Below, in pieces: positions 10,876 through 20,640 of a DNA stretch of 64,000 bases (positions are counted from its first letter, which is position 1; each line of letters begins with the position of its first letter). The stretch spans positions 55,368,024 through 55,432,023 of the forward strand of contig OX578285.1 of assembly GCA_951217055.1 (NCBI GenBank), given 5' to 3'. Below the pieces are notes generated by a model. That model was not told the DNA's origin, made no database searches, and worked only from the letters and a program-made list of their open reading frames with translations. The position numbers and the translations under genes were made by a program. Origin of the DNA: Gerris lacustris (lineage: Eukaryota > Arthropoda > Insecta > Hemiptera > Gerridae).

Positions 10876-11522
10876 AGTAACGTTCACGCGTGTGACGATA
10901 ACTTGAGTAAAAGTTGACCGATTTAGTTGAAATTTGGTATACATGATCCTCTTACTAATACTCAGGCTAAGTTCGTTGGACAGCGTGATCCGTCCAAGAG
11001 TTCGCGCGCAACGCTCGCGTAAACAAGAGGTACAAAAATTAAATTGGAATTTCAGGACGGGAAAAGATTCTATCATCATCTATTCGATGAGACGAACATT
11101 TTTTTCAATAACATTTTTAACTTAATAAAGATCGCTAAAACTATTAAAGCGGACCTAAACGTTTATAATAGAGAAAACAACCTTTTTACCGATATCTTAC
11201 GTTCTAACGTAACGATTTTAATAAAACTTCATATACACCATCTAATGCACAATTGAAACAGGTATGCAAAATTTCAACTTGATACAAGCAAAATTCTTTG
11301 CGTAGTGACGAGATACATTTATAATAATTGTTTAAAAGCTACCGCGGGTGGTGAAGATTGTTATAGTCGTATAGTGTATAGGTTTGTTTAGGAAGTAAAG
11401 CTTTGTACCGAGTACCCCACTCTACTCCACACTGCCCTCTTCCACTTATCTTCAACTATGACATTCATCATGATTAATAAATTTCAATATTCAGTATTTC
11501 ATTGCAATACGCTCGCTTCAAT
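10776..11522. mobile_element. MITE with perfect 15-bp TIRs carrying a TCTG microsatellite (family M, copy 1)
   Basis: ATTGAAGCGAGCGTA at the left and TACGCTCGCTTCAAT at the right are exact complements. The interior begins with (TCTG)n at 10824-10874, followed by a conserved body (GATAACTTGAGTAAAAG, GTTCGTTGGACA, CGCGCAACGCTCGCGTAAA). The body recurs at 52199-53023 and 62691-63514, but with different simple repeats in place of TCTG. Confidence 0.8.
10824..10874 (+). repeat. TCTG microsatellite
   Basis: About 12 perfect TCTG units inside family M copy 1. It generates spurious open frames on both strands. Confidence 0.95.
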
Positions 11523-12770
11523 GATAGAGCCACGCGATGCCTAGTTATAGGTTAAACCCATTTACCATAAAATTATGGATGCGTAGGGCTTTAGTGAAGA
11601 ATTTGGTTACATGCAGCAAACCATGTCTATTTCAACAGCGCTCTCCATTCTGGTTTGCATATTTCTGTAATGCTCCCCTCCCTGGTGTGTCTGCCTCTAT
11701 GTCTCACGTCTCACTTGTCGCTATGGCCATGGATGAGGTGAAAATCGATCATAAGATAGCCAAATAAATCATGGTTTATCTATAACACCAAAGAGAACAT
11801 AGTATAGAGTAAAGTAACGCACAACTGAAGTTAAGACCTATGTTAAGTTCTTATATTGTGATACTTGAACCGATATTTTGGTGACTTGACTTATCGATTT
11901 TTGGGTAACTTTAGTTTGAGGCGAATGCATGTTTCTGAATTGATTTTTTTTTCCAAAGAACGGGTTAGAAGGGGAGCCGAACTTTGTTCCTCCTTCTTTA
12001 AAATTTAAAAATATGACGTAAGAGAGAGCTGAACAATTCCTTTGTTCCAAAATCAAACCAATTTTATAAATCCAGAGTTTATGCCACCCGCGGTAGCTTT
12101 TAAACAATTAATTTTATAAGACCATAGTTTTATAAATCTAATTAGGTTATTAAGCGTTTCTTAACTCCCATTAGTAACAGTTCATCTATTATTATATTTT
12201 CTTCTTGTTCTGATATCGGATGCAAACGAAGTTTTCCATTCATTAAAACCATTCGACGTAAAATTGTATAAATGCAAAACAGATTCTACACGATCCTTTG
12301 AAACCAGTTTTAGGAAGTTTCCACCGGGCAGATGATTTTTACGTTTTACGAGGCTATGAACTCTATCAAGATTTTCAATGCAACGTGAAAGTAAATAAAT
12401 GTATTCGTAAAGAGTCGTGTATGTATATTCCAAAGATGTGAAAGAGATAAACTCAAACAAAATTAAAGTTAAAAACAAAAGGTAAGGATGTAGGTTTTTT
12501 CCCAGAACTGAATAACTAGAGGCGTTCACCAGTTCCCAAGCACTTTCCTAAGAAGCGACTTGTGAAATTTTGCCACGTTTTTAATAACACGCCGCGTTGG
12601 CTTCCGCTTCAACCACTTATTTTCGTGATTAGTCTCGACCAACGTAATCTTGGGAAGACTGACAGACTGACTGTACAGCATTTAAACAAAAGAAAGGAGA
12701 TGAGCGACTTTCATTCTCGTTTATCTCATTAATTTTATTTTAAAGATGTAATATAATATTACTACAAAAT
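11523..12770. other. Unassigned DNA
   Basis: No supported gene. A 115-codon open frame on - (12529-12182) begins with GTG rather than ATG, has a stop just upstream and shows no domain I recognise. Confidence 0.4.
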
Positions 12771-13834
12771 ATATAGGTTTTTTCTTTTTACTTATGGTCT
12801 TCTGGGGTAATAAATGATACAATTTTCAAGTTTAAAAAAAGGTGATATTTCATCCCTATTTTCGGGATATTCTCAAACCTGAAATTTAATATTTTTACAT
12901 TAGATTCATTACATTCTGTTATTTAAAAAACATATAAATTAATTTAGATTTTACAATTAATTATGGTCTCTTAAACAAGTAATTAAAATTATAATAGTAA
13001 TAATAACAATTAAGAAATTAATATAAACTATTAAATTAATTAATAGTTTTTTTTTATTTATTTATTTTTATTTTTTATATTATATATTTTTATTAATTAT
13101 ATACTTAATAAATTAGAATTACATGTTTATTGTTATATAATAATGGGTTATTAATATTTGTATAAAGAAATAAGTAAAAATATTCCAATATTACCTTATA
13201 TATATGGAGACAATAAACTGGGTTTATTCTTTATCAGTATAAATATTCCAATACCTAGTCAATTCAGTCAGAGGCTAGAGCCCATGGACTCACCTTCAAC
13301 CTGTTACTTTTTTATTTAAAAGACGAATTTACATATTAGTATGTAAAGGAAGACATATTGAAAAAATTTTTTTTTTAAATTGACGACATTTGAAAAAATG
13401 GATCACAAAAACTACAATATATAAGGTAATATTGGAATATTTTTACCTATTTCTTTATACAAATATTAATAACCCATTATTATATAACAATAAACTTGTA
13501 ATTCTAATTTATTAAGTATATAATTAATAAAAATATATAATATAAAAAAAACAAAAAACTATTAATTAATTTAATAGTTTATGTTAATTTATTAATTGTT
13601 ATTATTACTATTATAATTTTAATTACTTGTTTAAGAGACCATAATTAATTGTAAAATCTAAATTAATTTATATGTTTTTTAAATAACAGAATGTAATGAA
13701 TCTAATGTAAAAATATTAAATTTCAGGTTTGAATATCCCGAAAATAGGGAGGAAATATCACCTTTTTTTAAACTAGAAAAATTGTATCATTTATTACCCC
13801 AGAAGACCATAAGTAAAAAGAAAAAACCTATATA
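12771..13834. mobile_element. Large foldback element (about 420-bp arms)
   Basis: The left arm (12771-about 13205) and right arm (about 13418-13834) are inverted copies with only a few small differences, ending TATATAGG and CCTATATA. The spacer is about 212 bp. Matching landmarks include GGTCTTCTGGGGTAATAAAT against ATTTATTACCCCAGAAGACC, and AATGGGTTATTAATATTTG against its complement. No ORF. TATATA at the ends would fit a TA target, but this is not proven. Confidence 0.85.
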
Positions 13835-13954
13835 AATTAAAGGGGACAACACAGAGGAAGAAATAATGAATACAAAATATAGTCTCTTATGAAGAGTTTT
13901 CATTTGTTCGATCTTGTATACATGATTCAGCTATGCTTCACCTTATATTGATAC

Positions 13955-14165
13955 GAGGCAACGGGCTTAAGTTTATTTTTAGTAAAAAATGTAAAATTAA
14001 TTTAGATATCTATTTACATAAGTTGTTATATCTATTTGAAGAGCAACAAATCAAAACAAATATTTATTTTTATTGAAATAAATGTGGTTGCCTTAGCTTA
14101 GCAATAACAAATCATTTCGTGGTGCGTCGTCGTCGGGACACTACTCGATTATATAAATGATAATA
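13955..14165 (-). repeat. H2 repeat family copy
   Basis: On the - strand it reads from ATCGAGTAGTGTCCCGACGA through AATAAATATTTGTTTTGATT to TAAGCCCGTTGCC. This is the same order as 58570-58792, but it stops in the terminal hairpin. Confidence 0.75.
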
Positions 14166-15114
14166 ATACGTTTATGGGATTAATATTAAATGGAACATTG
14201 CAACCTTCGCTTCGATTTCAGTTATATTATTGATTAGTGCTGCAACACATAAGTTAAATAGTGTTTATTTTTAGAATCTTTTCCCCTTCCTCAATTCTTA
14301 AAGGGGCATTGTAATCCTTTCTTCTTACTCAAGGACATTACGGCACCTTATTGCAGAATGAGAAGTTTCTTTGAAAAACAAAGGCCTCGGATAATTACAC
14401 CATCTCATTTGGCGATGCTATTATATTTAATTTGCAATCGATTTGGTTTGAGGTCCTTCAAGTAGCTTTGTAGGACCTATCCTTATACAATGAGATACAA
14501 ATATTCGTATTATAGTGGGGACTGTTATATTCATATAACTTTGTGATTCAGGGTTCCAGTATACTCATACTGATCCTCATTTTTTCCTTCAAAAAAGCAT
14601 TACTTCATTTTCATTGGATTAATTTTAACCTCTTAGTGGAAGTTCTGCCCATCGGGTATTGAAGTTAAATTTCTTCTTTTTTAATTGTTGCTAAAACATC
14701 TATATATATAAATTAACTAATACATTTAAATAACTTAGTTCATTATTTGCTGTCTACATTTCTACTGGTTATGATAATGAGCTGTAGAAATGTTGTTTGG
14801 GGTTCTACATGCATTTTTTTTTTATTCTTAATGCGCAAATTCTCTTCAGCGCACCCCCATGACCTGCTTCAAAACTGTGACAAAAATGGAAATTAATTAA
14901 AATATAAATACATAGTTATACATGTGCAATTAGTTAGAAATTCTGCCTTGATACTAGTAATGAAAAGTACAAATTTTCATCGATCCAGGGTGGAAACTCA
15001 GGAGTAATGGACTTTTTCCGTATCTAGTTGTTGGTCTAATCCAGTGCCAGTGCAGTATCTAATCACCTCCAATTATCCTTCTTTGTCTACTCCGGTCCTT
15101 TCTAAAACAGTATA
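14166..15114. other. Unassigned DNA upstream of the LHFPL exons
   Basis: I looked for earlier LHFPL exons here and found none I could support. Confidence 0.4.
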
Positions 15115-16049
15115 AGGTAAAGTGCCCTAATATCGTCCCCCTAGGAAAACTTTTAAATTTCTGGATTCGAGTTATACCTAAACATGTACAAAAACCAATT
15201 TTGTGTTGCTGTACCCTTCGTCTAATAATCCTGATATTGGCATTAAATTGTATTGAGCTTCACTGAGCGAAATTTGGAATTTAAAAAAAAGGCAAAATTT
15301 TGACATTTCAAAAATTGGGTCCTAATTTCGTCCCTGGGGACGATATTAGGACCCGTAATAAATTAGGATAAGTAAAAAATCAATAATATTTTATTTAAGT
15401 ATTTATATGTTTATTTTTTATTGGTTAGTACATATAATAGTAATGACTGATACAAAAAAGAACTCGTTTTTTATTTAACATTACTAACTTTCATCAGAAA
15501 CACAAATTGCAGAGAAACTGTTTACTTTCTGGTGTTGATGTGCACATTTCGTGGTACCATTTAAAACATTTTGTGCGCTTAATCCATTTCTCTCCTTGCT
15601 TGTTTTCAGAAAACTTTGTAGAGCAAAATGGACATTCGAATGGAACATGGAAATTAGGAAACCCTTGGGGGGACGGATATAGGAACATATTAGTTATAAA
15701 CGTGGCGGCTTATGGCGAGCAAACAACTCAACCGAGAGCCAGGAAAATGGTTGCATAGCAAAACGAAAGCTTTTACCTAATTATATTCATAGAAATATAT
15801 TTTGGTGACTCACTTTGAAATACCTGAACAAGACTTGAAGTCTCACCAATTTTACAGCCACGAAAGACTAGAAATATTTTGAAAACTTGTAAAAAAGTGA
15901 ATAGCGTTATCAACCTTACAGTGATGCTGGCGTCCAACTAACACCAAATGAAGAGTTTCATCCATAAATTAACAAAGTGTAGCACATTGTCTCCAAAGTG
16001 GGGGAGGGGGTGGATTTAGGTAAGGGGGCGGTATTTGGGCACTTTACCT
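15115..16049 (-). mobile_element. TA-flanked DNA transposon remnant ending 73 bp before an LHFPL exon
   Basis: The ends AGGTAAAGTGCCC and GGGCACTTTACCT are exact inverted repeats, with TA on both sides. A second, inner block also mirrors itself (CGTCCCTGGGGACG near 15332). The - strand carries a zinc-finger-like C-terminal transposase piece at 15688-15494. The element is 935 bp, so most of the coding region is gone. Superfamily is Tc1/mariner/pogo by its TA target; the family is not certain. Confidence 0.75.
15494..15688 (-). pseudogene. C-terminal Cys/His fragment of a transposase
   Basis: The frame holds CPFC, then a GEKWI segment, KCFKWYHEMC, and CNLC near the stop. This is a Cys2...Cys-His...Cys2 arrangement like the PHD-like zinc-binding tails of some pogo-type transposases. 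Only the last 60 or so residues survive; no catalytic domain is present in the element. Confidence 0.6.
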
Positions 16050-16122
16050 TAATACTAAAAAAACAAAAAAAAAAAACTTGATAACAATATAATAATAAAA
16101 GTTTGAATTTTGTTCTGTTTAG

Positions 16123-16371
16123 GCGTCTGTATAACAGTGACTGTGTTGGTCTACCCCCTCGGCTGGGGTTCTAAAGAAGTTAAGAAGACCTGTGGACATT
16201 TGGCGTCACCATTTCACCTGGCTGAATGCTCCATGGGATGGGCATATCCATTAGCATTGATGGCTTGCCTGGATGCAATAATTTTGGCAACTTTAGCATT
16301 CATTCTAGCAACGAGACATGTCAAACTTCAACCAGAAACTTCGTATCCTCCCAATGGTTCATTGTATAAAG
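16123..16371 (+). CDS. LHFPL-like: LHFPL-family tetraspan protein, internal coding exon
   Basis: LHFPL proteins are four-pass membrane proteins of the tetraspan superfamily; vertebrate members partner hair-cell channels or inhibitory synapse proteins. This exon encodes the third membrane segment (GVCITVTVLVYPLGW), the second extracellular loop with the LHFPL-like pattern W-x-S-x-E-V-x-x-x-C-G and a further Cys, and the fourth membrane segment (GWAYPLALMACLDAII...LAFIL). A cytoplasmic start follows. The acceptor is TTCTGTTTAG before 16123 and the donor is AAAG/GTACTA after 16371. The exon is 249 bp, entering at codon position 2 and leaving after position 1. An open frame beginning at 16110 runs from intron sequence and is not the start. 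Upstream exons for membrane segments 1 and 2 were not found. Which LHFPL paralogue this is cannot be settled here. Confidence 0.85.
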
Positions 16372-16645
16372 GTACTAATACAAATTATAAATTTAATGTG
16401 TATTTTTTTTAAACTTCTGTATTAACAACACAATATTTACTGAAAAAATGTCTGAATTACATTTAAGCATAAAATGCGATAATTAGTTTTGCATTATTAA
16501 TAGTTTAAGCTGTTCCCATAAAAGAGAATGATCTTTCCTATAATTCAGAAATAGAAGGTATATTACATGTTTGCTAATCAGTGATAAATATTCTGGCAGA
16601 GAAGCAGGTAGCCCTTAAAACTTCCTCGGATTTACCTAACACCTG

Positions 16646-16668
16646 CTACAGGGGGGGGGGGGGGGGGA
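16646..16668 (+). repeat. Poly-G tract in LHFPL intron
   Basis: A long uninterrupted G run in AT-rich DNA, one of nearly twenty such runs in the window. Confidence 0.9.
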
Positions 16669-16790
16669 GCCCTACACTAATGTATATACCTGTGCAACCA
16701 TAATTATGCATTTCAAAAGGAGAGAGAAAAAAAAATGAAAATAGGAGTGAAATATTCATATAACTTTAGAATGATACTGCATCTGTTTCT

Positions 16791-17332
16791 CAGTGGCGTA
16801 TCCAGCGGCTAGATCTGAGGGGACCACATTCTAAGTCAATTTAGATAGGGGGGGGGGGGGGGCACGAATAGTGGTAACAAGAAAAGGTAACTACTTATTC
16901 AATAAAGCATCCGCCCCCCCCCCCCCCCCCCCAAAAAAAAAAAATTTACAACTAATAAACAAAATAAAACTCCGGGCCCAAGTAACAACAACTGTTTTAG
17001 AAATTATTCGTTAGAAAATGTTATGCTGATGCCTACAGCAGTACAATATCTTACTGTAAGTCATGGGCGTTGAGTGCAGTTAATTATTGGGAGGTGGGAT
17101 TTATAGCGGGGGGGTCCGGGGAAAAAATTTGAAAATATAACCTCTCAAAACAGCGCTTTTATGCATATCTGAGGTGAAATTGAATATGAGGTGAATGTAA
17201 AAAATATGTATGTATTAAAAAAAAAAAAAATAAAAAATAAAATAATGAATTTTTTTTTTTACTCTATTGGGTCTGGGGGTGGGTTACTCTCTTGGGTCCA
17301 GGGGGGCACATGCCCCCCTGGATGCGCCACTG
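16791..17332. mobile_element. hAT-type MITE with perfect 8-bp target duplication
   Basis: CAGTGGCGTATCCAG and CTGGATGCGCCACTG form the inverted ends. They are flanked by identical 8-bp direct repeats CTGTTTCT (16783-16790 and 17333-17340), which is the hAT signature. It contains G and C homopolymers and an internal module (GGGGTCCGGGGAAAA then TTTGAAAATAT) also found in the hAT element at 40181. No transposase. It sits in the LHFPL intron. Confidence 0.92.
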
Positions 17333-17400
17333 CTGTTTCTCATAGATTAACTTCAATTTTTGTTTAATAACACATTGCCACTGCAGAGTGTACTAATGTT

Positions 17401-17864
17401 TATCTACGATTGATATGAAATATAAACATTGTATTTCTGTTTAGATGCGTAGAAAGTGATTCTTTACATACTTGTATTCATTGCGCTTACCGTTTCATAA
17501 TTCATCTTTATTTCTGCCCTAGTGCGGTAAAAAAGAAGAATTCTCCTCCATAACGCACGATTAGGGAGTTTGTTTATATTTAACAAAACTAATTTGCTGT
17601 TTGTTTAATTAAAGCAACTGTTTATATCGCGTTTTTAGTGAAAAACAATGAGTGATTTAAGTGATTATGATGAAAATGAGGGGAATAATACGCCTCCCGA
17701 AATAATTAATTCGGCACAAAATACAACTAATGAATTAATGTCATCTTTATCAAAAGAGAAATGCGAACTTACTTATAGGAAGTTTATTAATTTTTTTCCA
17801 TAACAATTACTCCACACTCGCATGCAAAATGTTACTTTCCGCATTAGACGCGTAATGTACTATT
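17401..17864 (+). repeat. R1 repeat family, copy 3 (best-preserved small ORF)
   Basis: Runs from TATCTACGATTG to GTACTATT. The hairpin is damaged and part of the tail is deleted, but the small acidic ORF is intact at 17648-17803. The 60-bp gap to the hAT MITE at 17332 has no other feature. Confidence 0.85.
17648..17803 (+). CDS. Small ORF conserved in R1 repeats
   Basis: This 51-codon frame begins MSDLSDYDENEG, continues NNTPPEIINSAQNTTNEL and then SLSKEKCELTYRKFI before a stop. Copies at 50315 (-) and, with frameshifts, 35553 and 103 keep the same start and order, so the ancestor was a coding sequence. The SLSKEKYELTYRKF part (spelling of other copies) resembles the first helix of the core-binding domain in tyrosine-recombinase-like proteins; that resemblance is by eye and is the only functional hint. 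It is probably the truncated 5' end of a transposon gene rather than a host gene. Confidence 0.45.
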   Translation: MSDLSDYDENEGNNTPPEIINSAQNTTNELMSSLSKEKCELTYRKFINFFP

Positions 17865-18392
17865 TTTCTCAAATTCAAGAATTTTTCTGTTTTTTTTTAT
17901 AAAAAAAATATTAAAGCAGAAATAAACTGAACTAACAGTCGTATTTCTCAGGCACAGCAGACCATGGTTTTATGATAAGGATGACTTTACCGTAGAAGTT
18001 AAAGAAAAATAAAAAAAATTTCATATAATCCTTTATCAGGATTAGAGTTTTTTTTTTACATAATATATTTATTATAATATAATTACATTTATCTTTTGTT
18101 TACATATAATTTATTTTAGCATTTACATAAATATTTATTTTATAACATTTATTTTTTTTTGTGTAAATATATTTTATCTTTCGGAATATATAAATTTTAT
18201 TTTTTCAACATATACATTTAATTTTTATTTTATTGTATTATTTTTTTTTAAATCAGAGAGGATTGTTTCTCTGTGAATTTGAAAGTATTAAGGCTAAGAG
18301 CTCCCCATAACATCTCCTTAACTATTTTATCATTATAATGTAATTATTATTATATAATTATTACTAGAGAGGATATAATGTTTATAATTAAT

Positions 18393-18489
18393 TACCTCAT
18401 GTTTAAGAAAACATGAGGTAGGCACTCTTTGAGTCTACATGAGAGAATGAAGGGACAACTTCATTCTCTCATGTAGACTCGAAGAGTGC
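18393..18489 (+). repeat. Two adjacent hairpins, one with a 31-bp stem
   Basis: A short hairpin (ACCTCATGTTT...AAACATGAGGT) is followed by a long one. The arms 18422-18452 and 18459-18489 are complementary over 31 bp with a single T-G wobble and a 6-nt loop. It lies in the LHFPL intron, 300 bp before the last exon. Likely a MITE end or foldback remnant; expression as a small RNA is untested. Confidence 0.75.
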
Positions 18490-18509
18490 TACTAGAGATC
18501 TCGACTCTG

Positions 18510-18538
18510 CTGATGATGGCATTTAGCCGAAACCGGTC
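18510..18538 (+). other. Hammerhead-like core motif (CTGATGA...GAAA)
   Basis: CTGATGA, a short GGC/GCC stem, then GAAACCGGTC. The order matches a hammerhead ribozyme core, but an extra T lies between the core A and the stem, and stem I pairs poorly. Similar motifs occur at 61892-61924 (-) and 62255-62287 (+). Confidence 0.35.
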
Positions 18539-18797
18539 TAGTGATCCTCAGATCAGGCAAGTATCGACGGAAGGGATATCCTCATTCGATAACTTACGAA
18601 CTTGCAGTAGTAACTTACAATTTGACTAATAAATATATTTTTATTCCGTGAAAAATCACTAATAAATGAAAATCAAAATTGTTTAGAGATATACGTTTAT
18701 TATACGTTATATAAAATATAATTATTAAGGCATTAGCAATTTGTAAATGGATTTACAGTATGTCCATACTAATGAAATACAAAATAATTGTTTTCAG

Positions 18798-19000
18798 GTG
18801 AGGTGAACGGAGGTTTTATGGGCGAGGGACATTCAATAGCTGGATCGAGGAAATCTCTGAATCTCCATCCTGTCCTTCTAATGCCTCAACCAGGATCAGA
18901 AGTGGACAGATACTCAGAATTTTCCAATCGTACAGGACGCTCAAAATCTTCAGCCTATCGAGCTGAATATGCTTCCAGCATGCAAAATTTCCAATTATAA
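18798..19000 (+). CDS. LHFPL-like: LHFPL-family tetraspan protein, terminal coding exon
   Basis: Encodes the cytoplasmic tail. The acceptor is AATTGTTTTCAG; the first two bases complete a Gly codon with the last G of the previous exon. The frame then reads EVNGGFMGEGHSIAGS... and ends ...YASSMQNFQL before TAA at 18998-19000. The tail is rich in Ser, Arg and Gly with no membrane segment. The 2.4-kb intron before it contains a hAT MITE, an R1 copy and the long hairpin. Together the two exons give about 150 C-terminal residues, consistent with the second half of an LHFPL protein of about 220 to 260 residues. Confidence 0.85.
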
Positions 19001-19108
19001 AAGAAAATATGCACTTTTTTTATTATTTTTTTTTTCTTATATTATACAAAGAGTCTAGTTTTTTTATTATTATTATTTCTTTTTATTTTTTAACCAAATG
19101 TAACATTT

Positions 19109-19139
<31 letters not shown>

Positions 19140-19195
19140 GTAATATATACAATTGTGAATGTGATTATATAATAAATGAGAAGTAATTGAAGCCT
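19001..19195 (+). other. LHFPL 3' UTR with poly(A) signal
   Basis: T-rich sequence after the stop, with AATAAA at 19171-19176. The nearest plausible cleavage site is about 15 to 25 bases later, near a T/G-rich stretch. Confidence 0.65.
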
Positions 19196-20091
19196 TTCCT
19201 TGTGTTTTATACATTTAAGGTACAATGCCTTAGGCCAATTTCAAAGAATATTTTATACCACTGCTATGAAATAAAGAGACGAGAAATTTACCAAAATCAA
19301 TTTTATTTGTGAATCCTGTATTAATTTATGAGGGATTCAGTAAGAAATAAAACGAATACTTTTCGTATGTCATAAAAAATATATTTCTATTCCATTATTA
19401 TTAACTAATTTTATTTTCAAATGAAAACTAGCCTATCCTAAGGATTTTTTTTTTTTTTGTATATTTATCTTTTGTTAATCAGGAGTTCAACTAACTTTAC
19501 AATAAATGTTCTTTGTTGAAACACTAGAAGCTAGTGTAAATCTATTTATTTGCTCACATTCATCTGATTAGGCCTAATATGAATATTGCCAACTTTCAAC
19601 AAAGCAAACAATATTTAATCCACTCCTCATATGATTATTGAACCTGTTCCACCTTAAATTATCACAGCCATATTGAAAAACATGTTATCGCTATCTCTAT
19701 CTATTTGGTAATTGTAGAATATGAAATATAGTAATCTCTTGATATCCGCAGGAGTTATGTGCCACAGCACTTTGTGGATAATTGATGGTGAAGTGTTTTT
19801 GCCTATTGTCAGATGATTAGCCAGCTCTAAGGAGCCTTTTCATTAGTCTGATCCTTGACAAACAAGTGCAAAGCTTTTTCCATTCTTTCAAATCTAAAAC
19901 CCCCTCGTTTTTAACAAACTTTAGTGGTGATTAGGAGCACTTTCCACGACACTTTGTCGTCTATTTCACTGTGGATAATCAAAACTGCTGATGGATTACT
20001 GTAATAAGCAAGTAAGGCGCGCTTCACGTAAGTACGTGGGGCGATAATCGCCGGTTTCTGTGAATTAAAGTTAAAATTATTAAGTGTAATA
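19196..20091. other. Intergenic, nothing recognised
   Basis: AT-rich DNA between the two convergent genes. Confidence 0.5.
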
Positions 20092-20640
20092 TAATTACAC
20101 TAATTTTAAAAGTAATATTCTTTTTCTACTCTTCAAGACCTTTAAATTAATATATAACATGTCATGGTGACTAAAAACTTGTTTTTATTCACCCGCCATA
20201 TTGAAACTTTTAAGTGTAAAATTTTAATAATTACATATTCTTTTTTTACACTTCAAGACCTTTAAATTGATGTATGACATGTCATAGTTACTAAGAACCT
20301 TTTTTTAGTCGCACACCATATTGGCCGCCATCTTGACAATATTAGGTGTGAAATTTTAATAGTTGCATATTCTTTTTCTGCATTTCAAGACCTTTAAACT
20401 GATATATATAACATGTCATGGTGACTAAAAACTTTTTTTTTAGTCGCCCGCCATTTTGAAAATATTAAGTGTGAAAAATCCAAAATGTGTCCGGTTGTCT
20501 CAAATGCCGAGATGCACCTGTGTGCCAAATTTCATGTTCCTAGCTATAGCAGTTTATGAATTGAAACAAGTAACGGACAGACAGACAGAGCCGTTATACA
20601 AGGTTTCTTTTTGTGCTTTGTACAGAAACCTAAAAAAGGC
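20092..20640 (+). repeat. Tandem repeat (about 120-132 bp, 3+ copies) with terminal hairpin
   Basis: Units begin AAGTGT(A/G)AAATTTTAAT or similar near 20092, 20212, 20344 and 20466. They share TCAAGACCTTTAAA, CATGTCATGGTGACTAA and CCGCCAT. After the array come GACAGACAGACAGAG and a hairpin AGGTTTCT...AGAAACCT near 20602-20634. This resembles the tail at 53500-53576. Confidence 0.75.

Noticed and set aside
12182..12529. 115-codon open frame on the - strand with a hydrophobic start
   Set aside because: Starts with GTG, has an in-frame stop just upstream, no recognised domain, no splice or promoter support.
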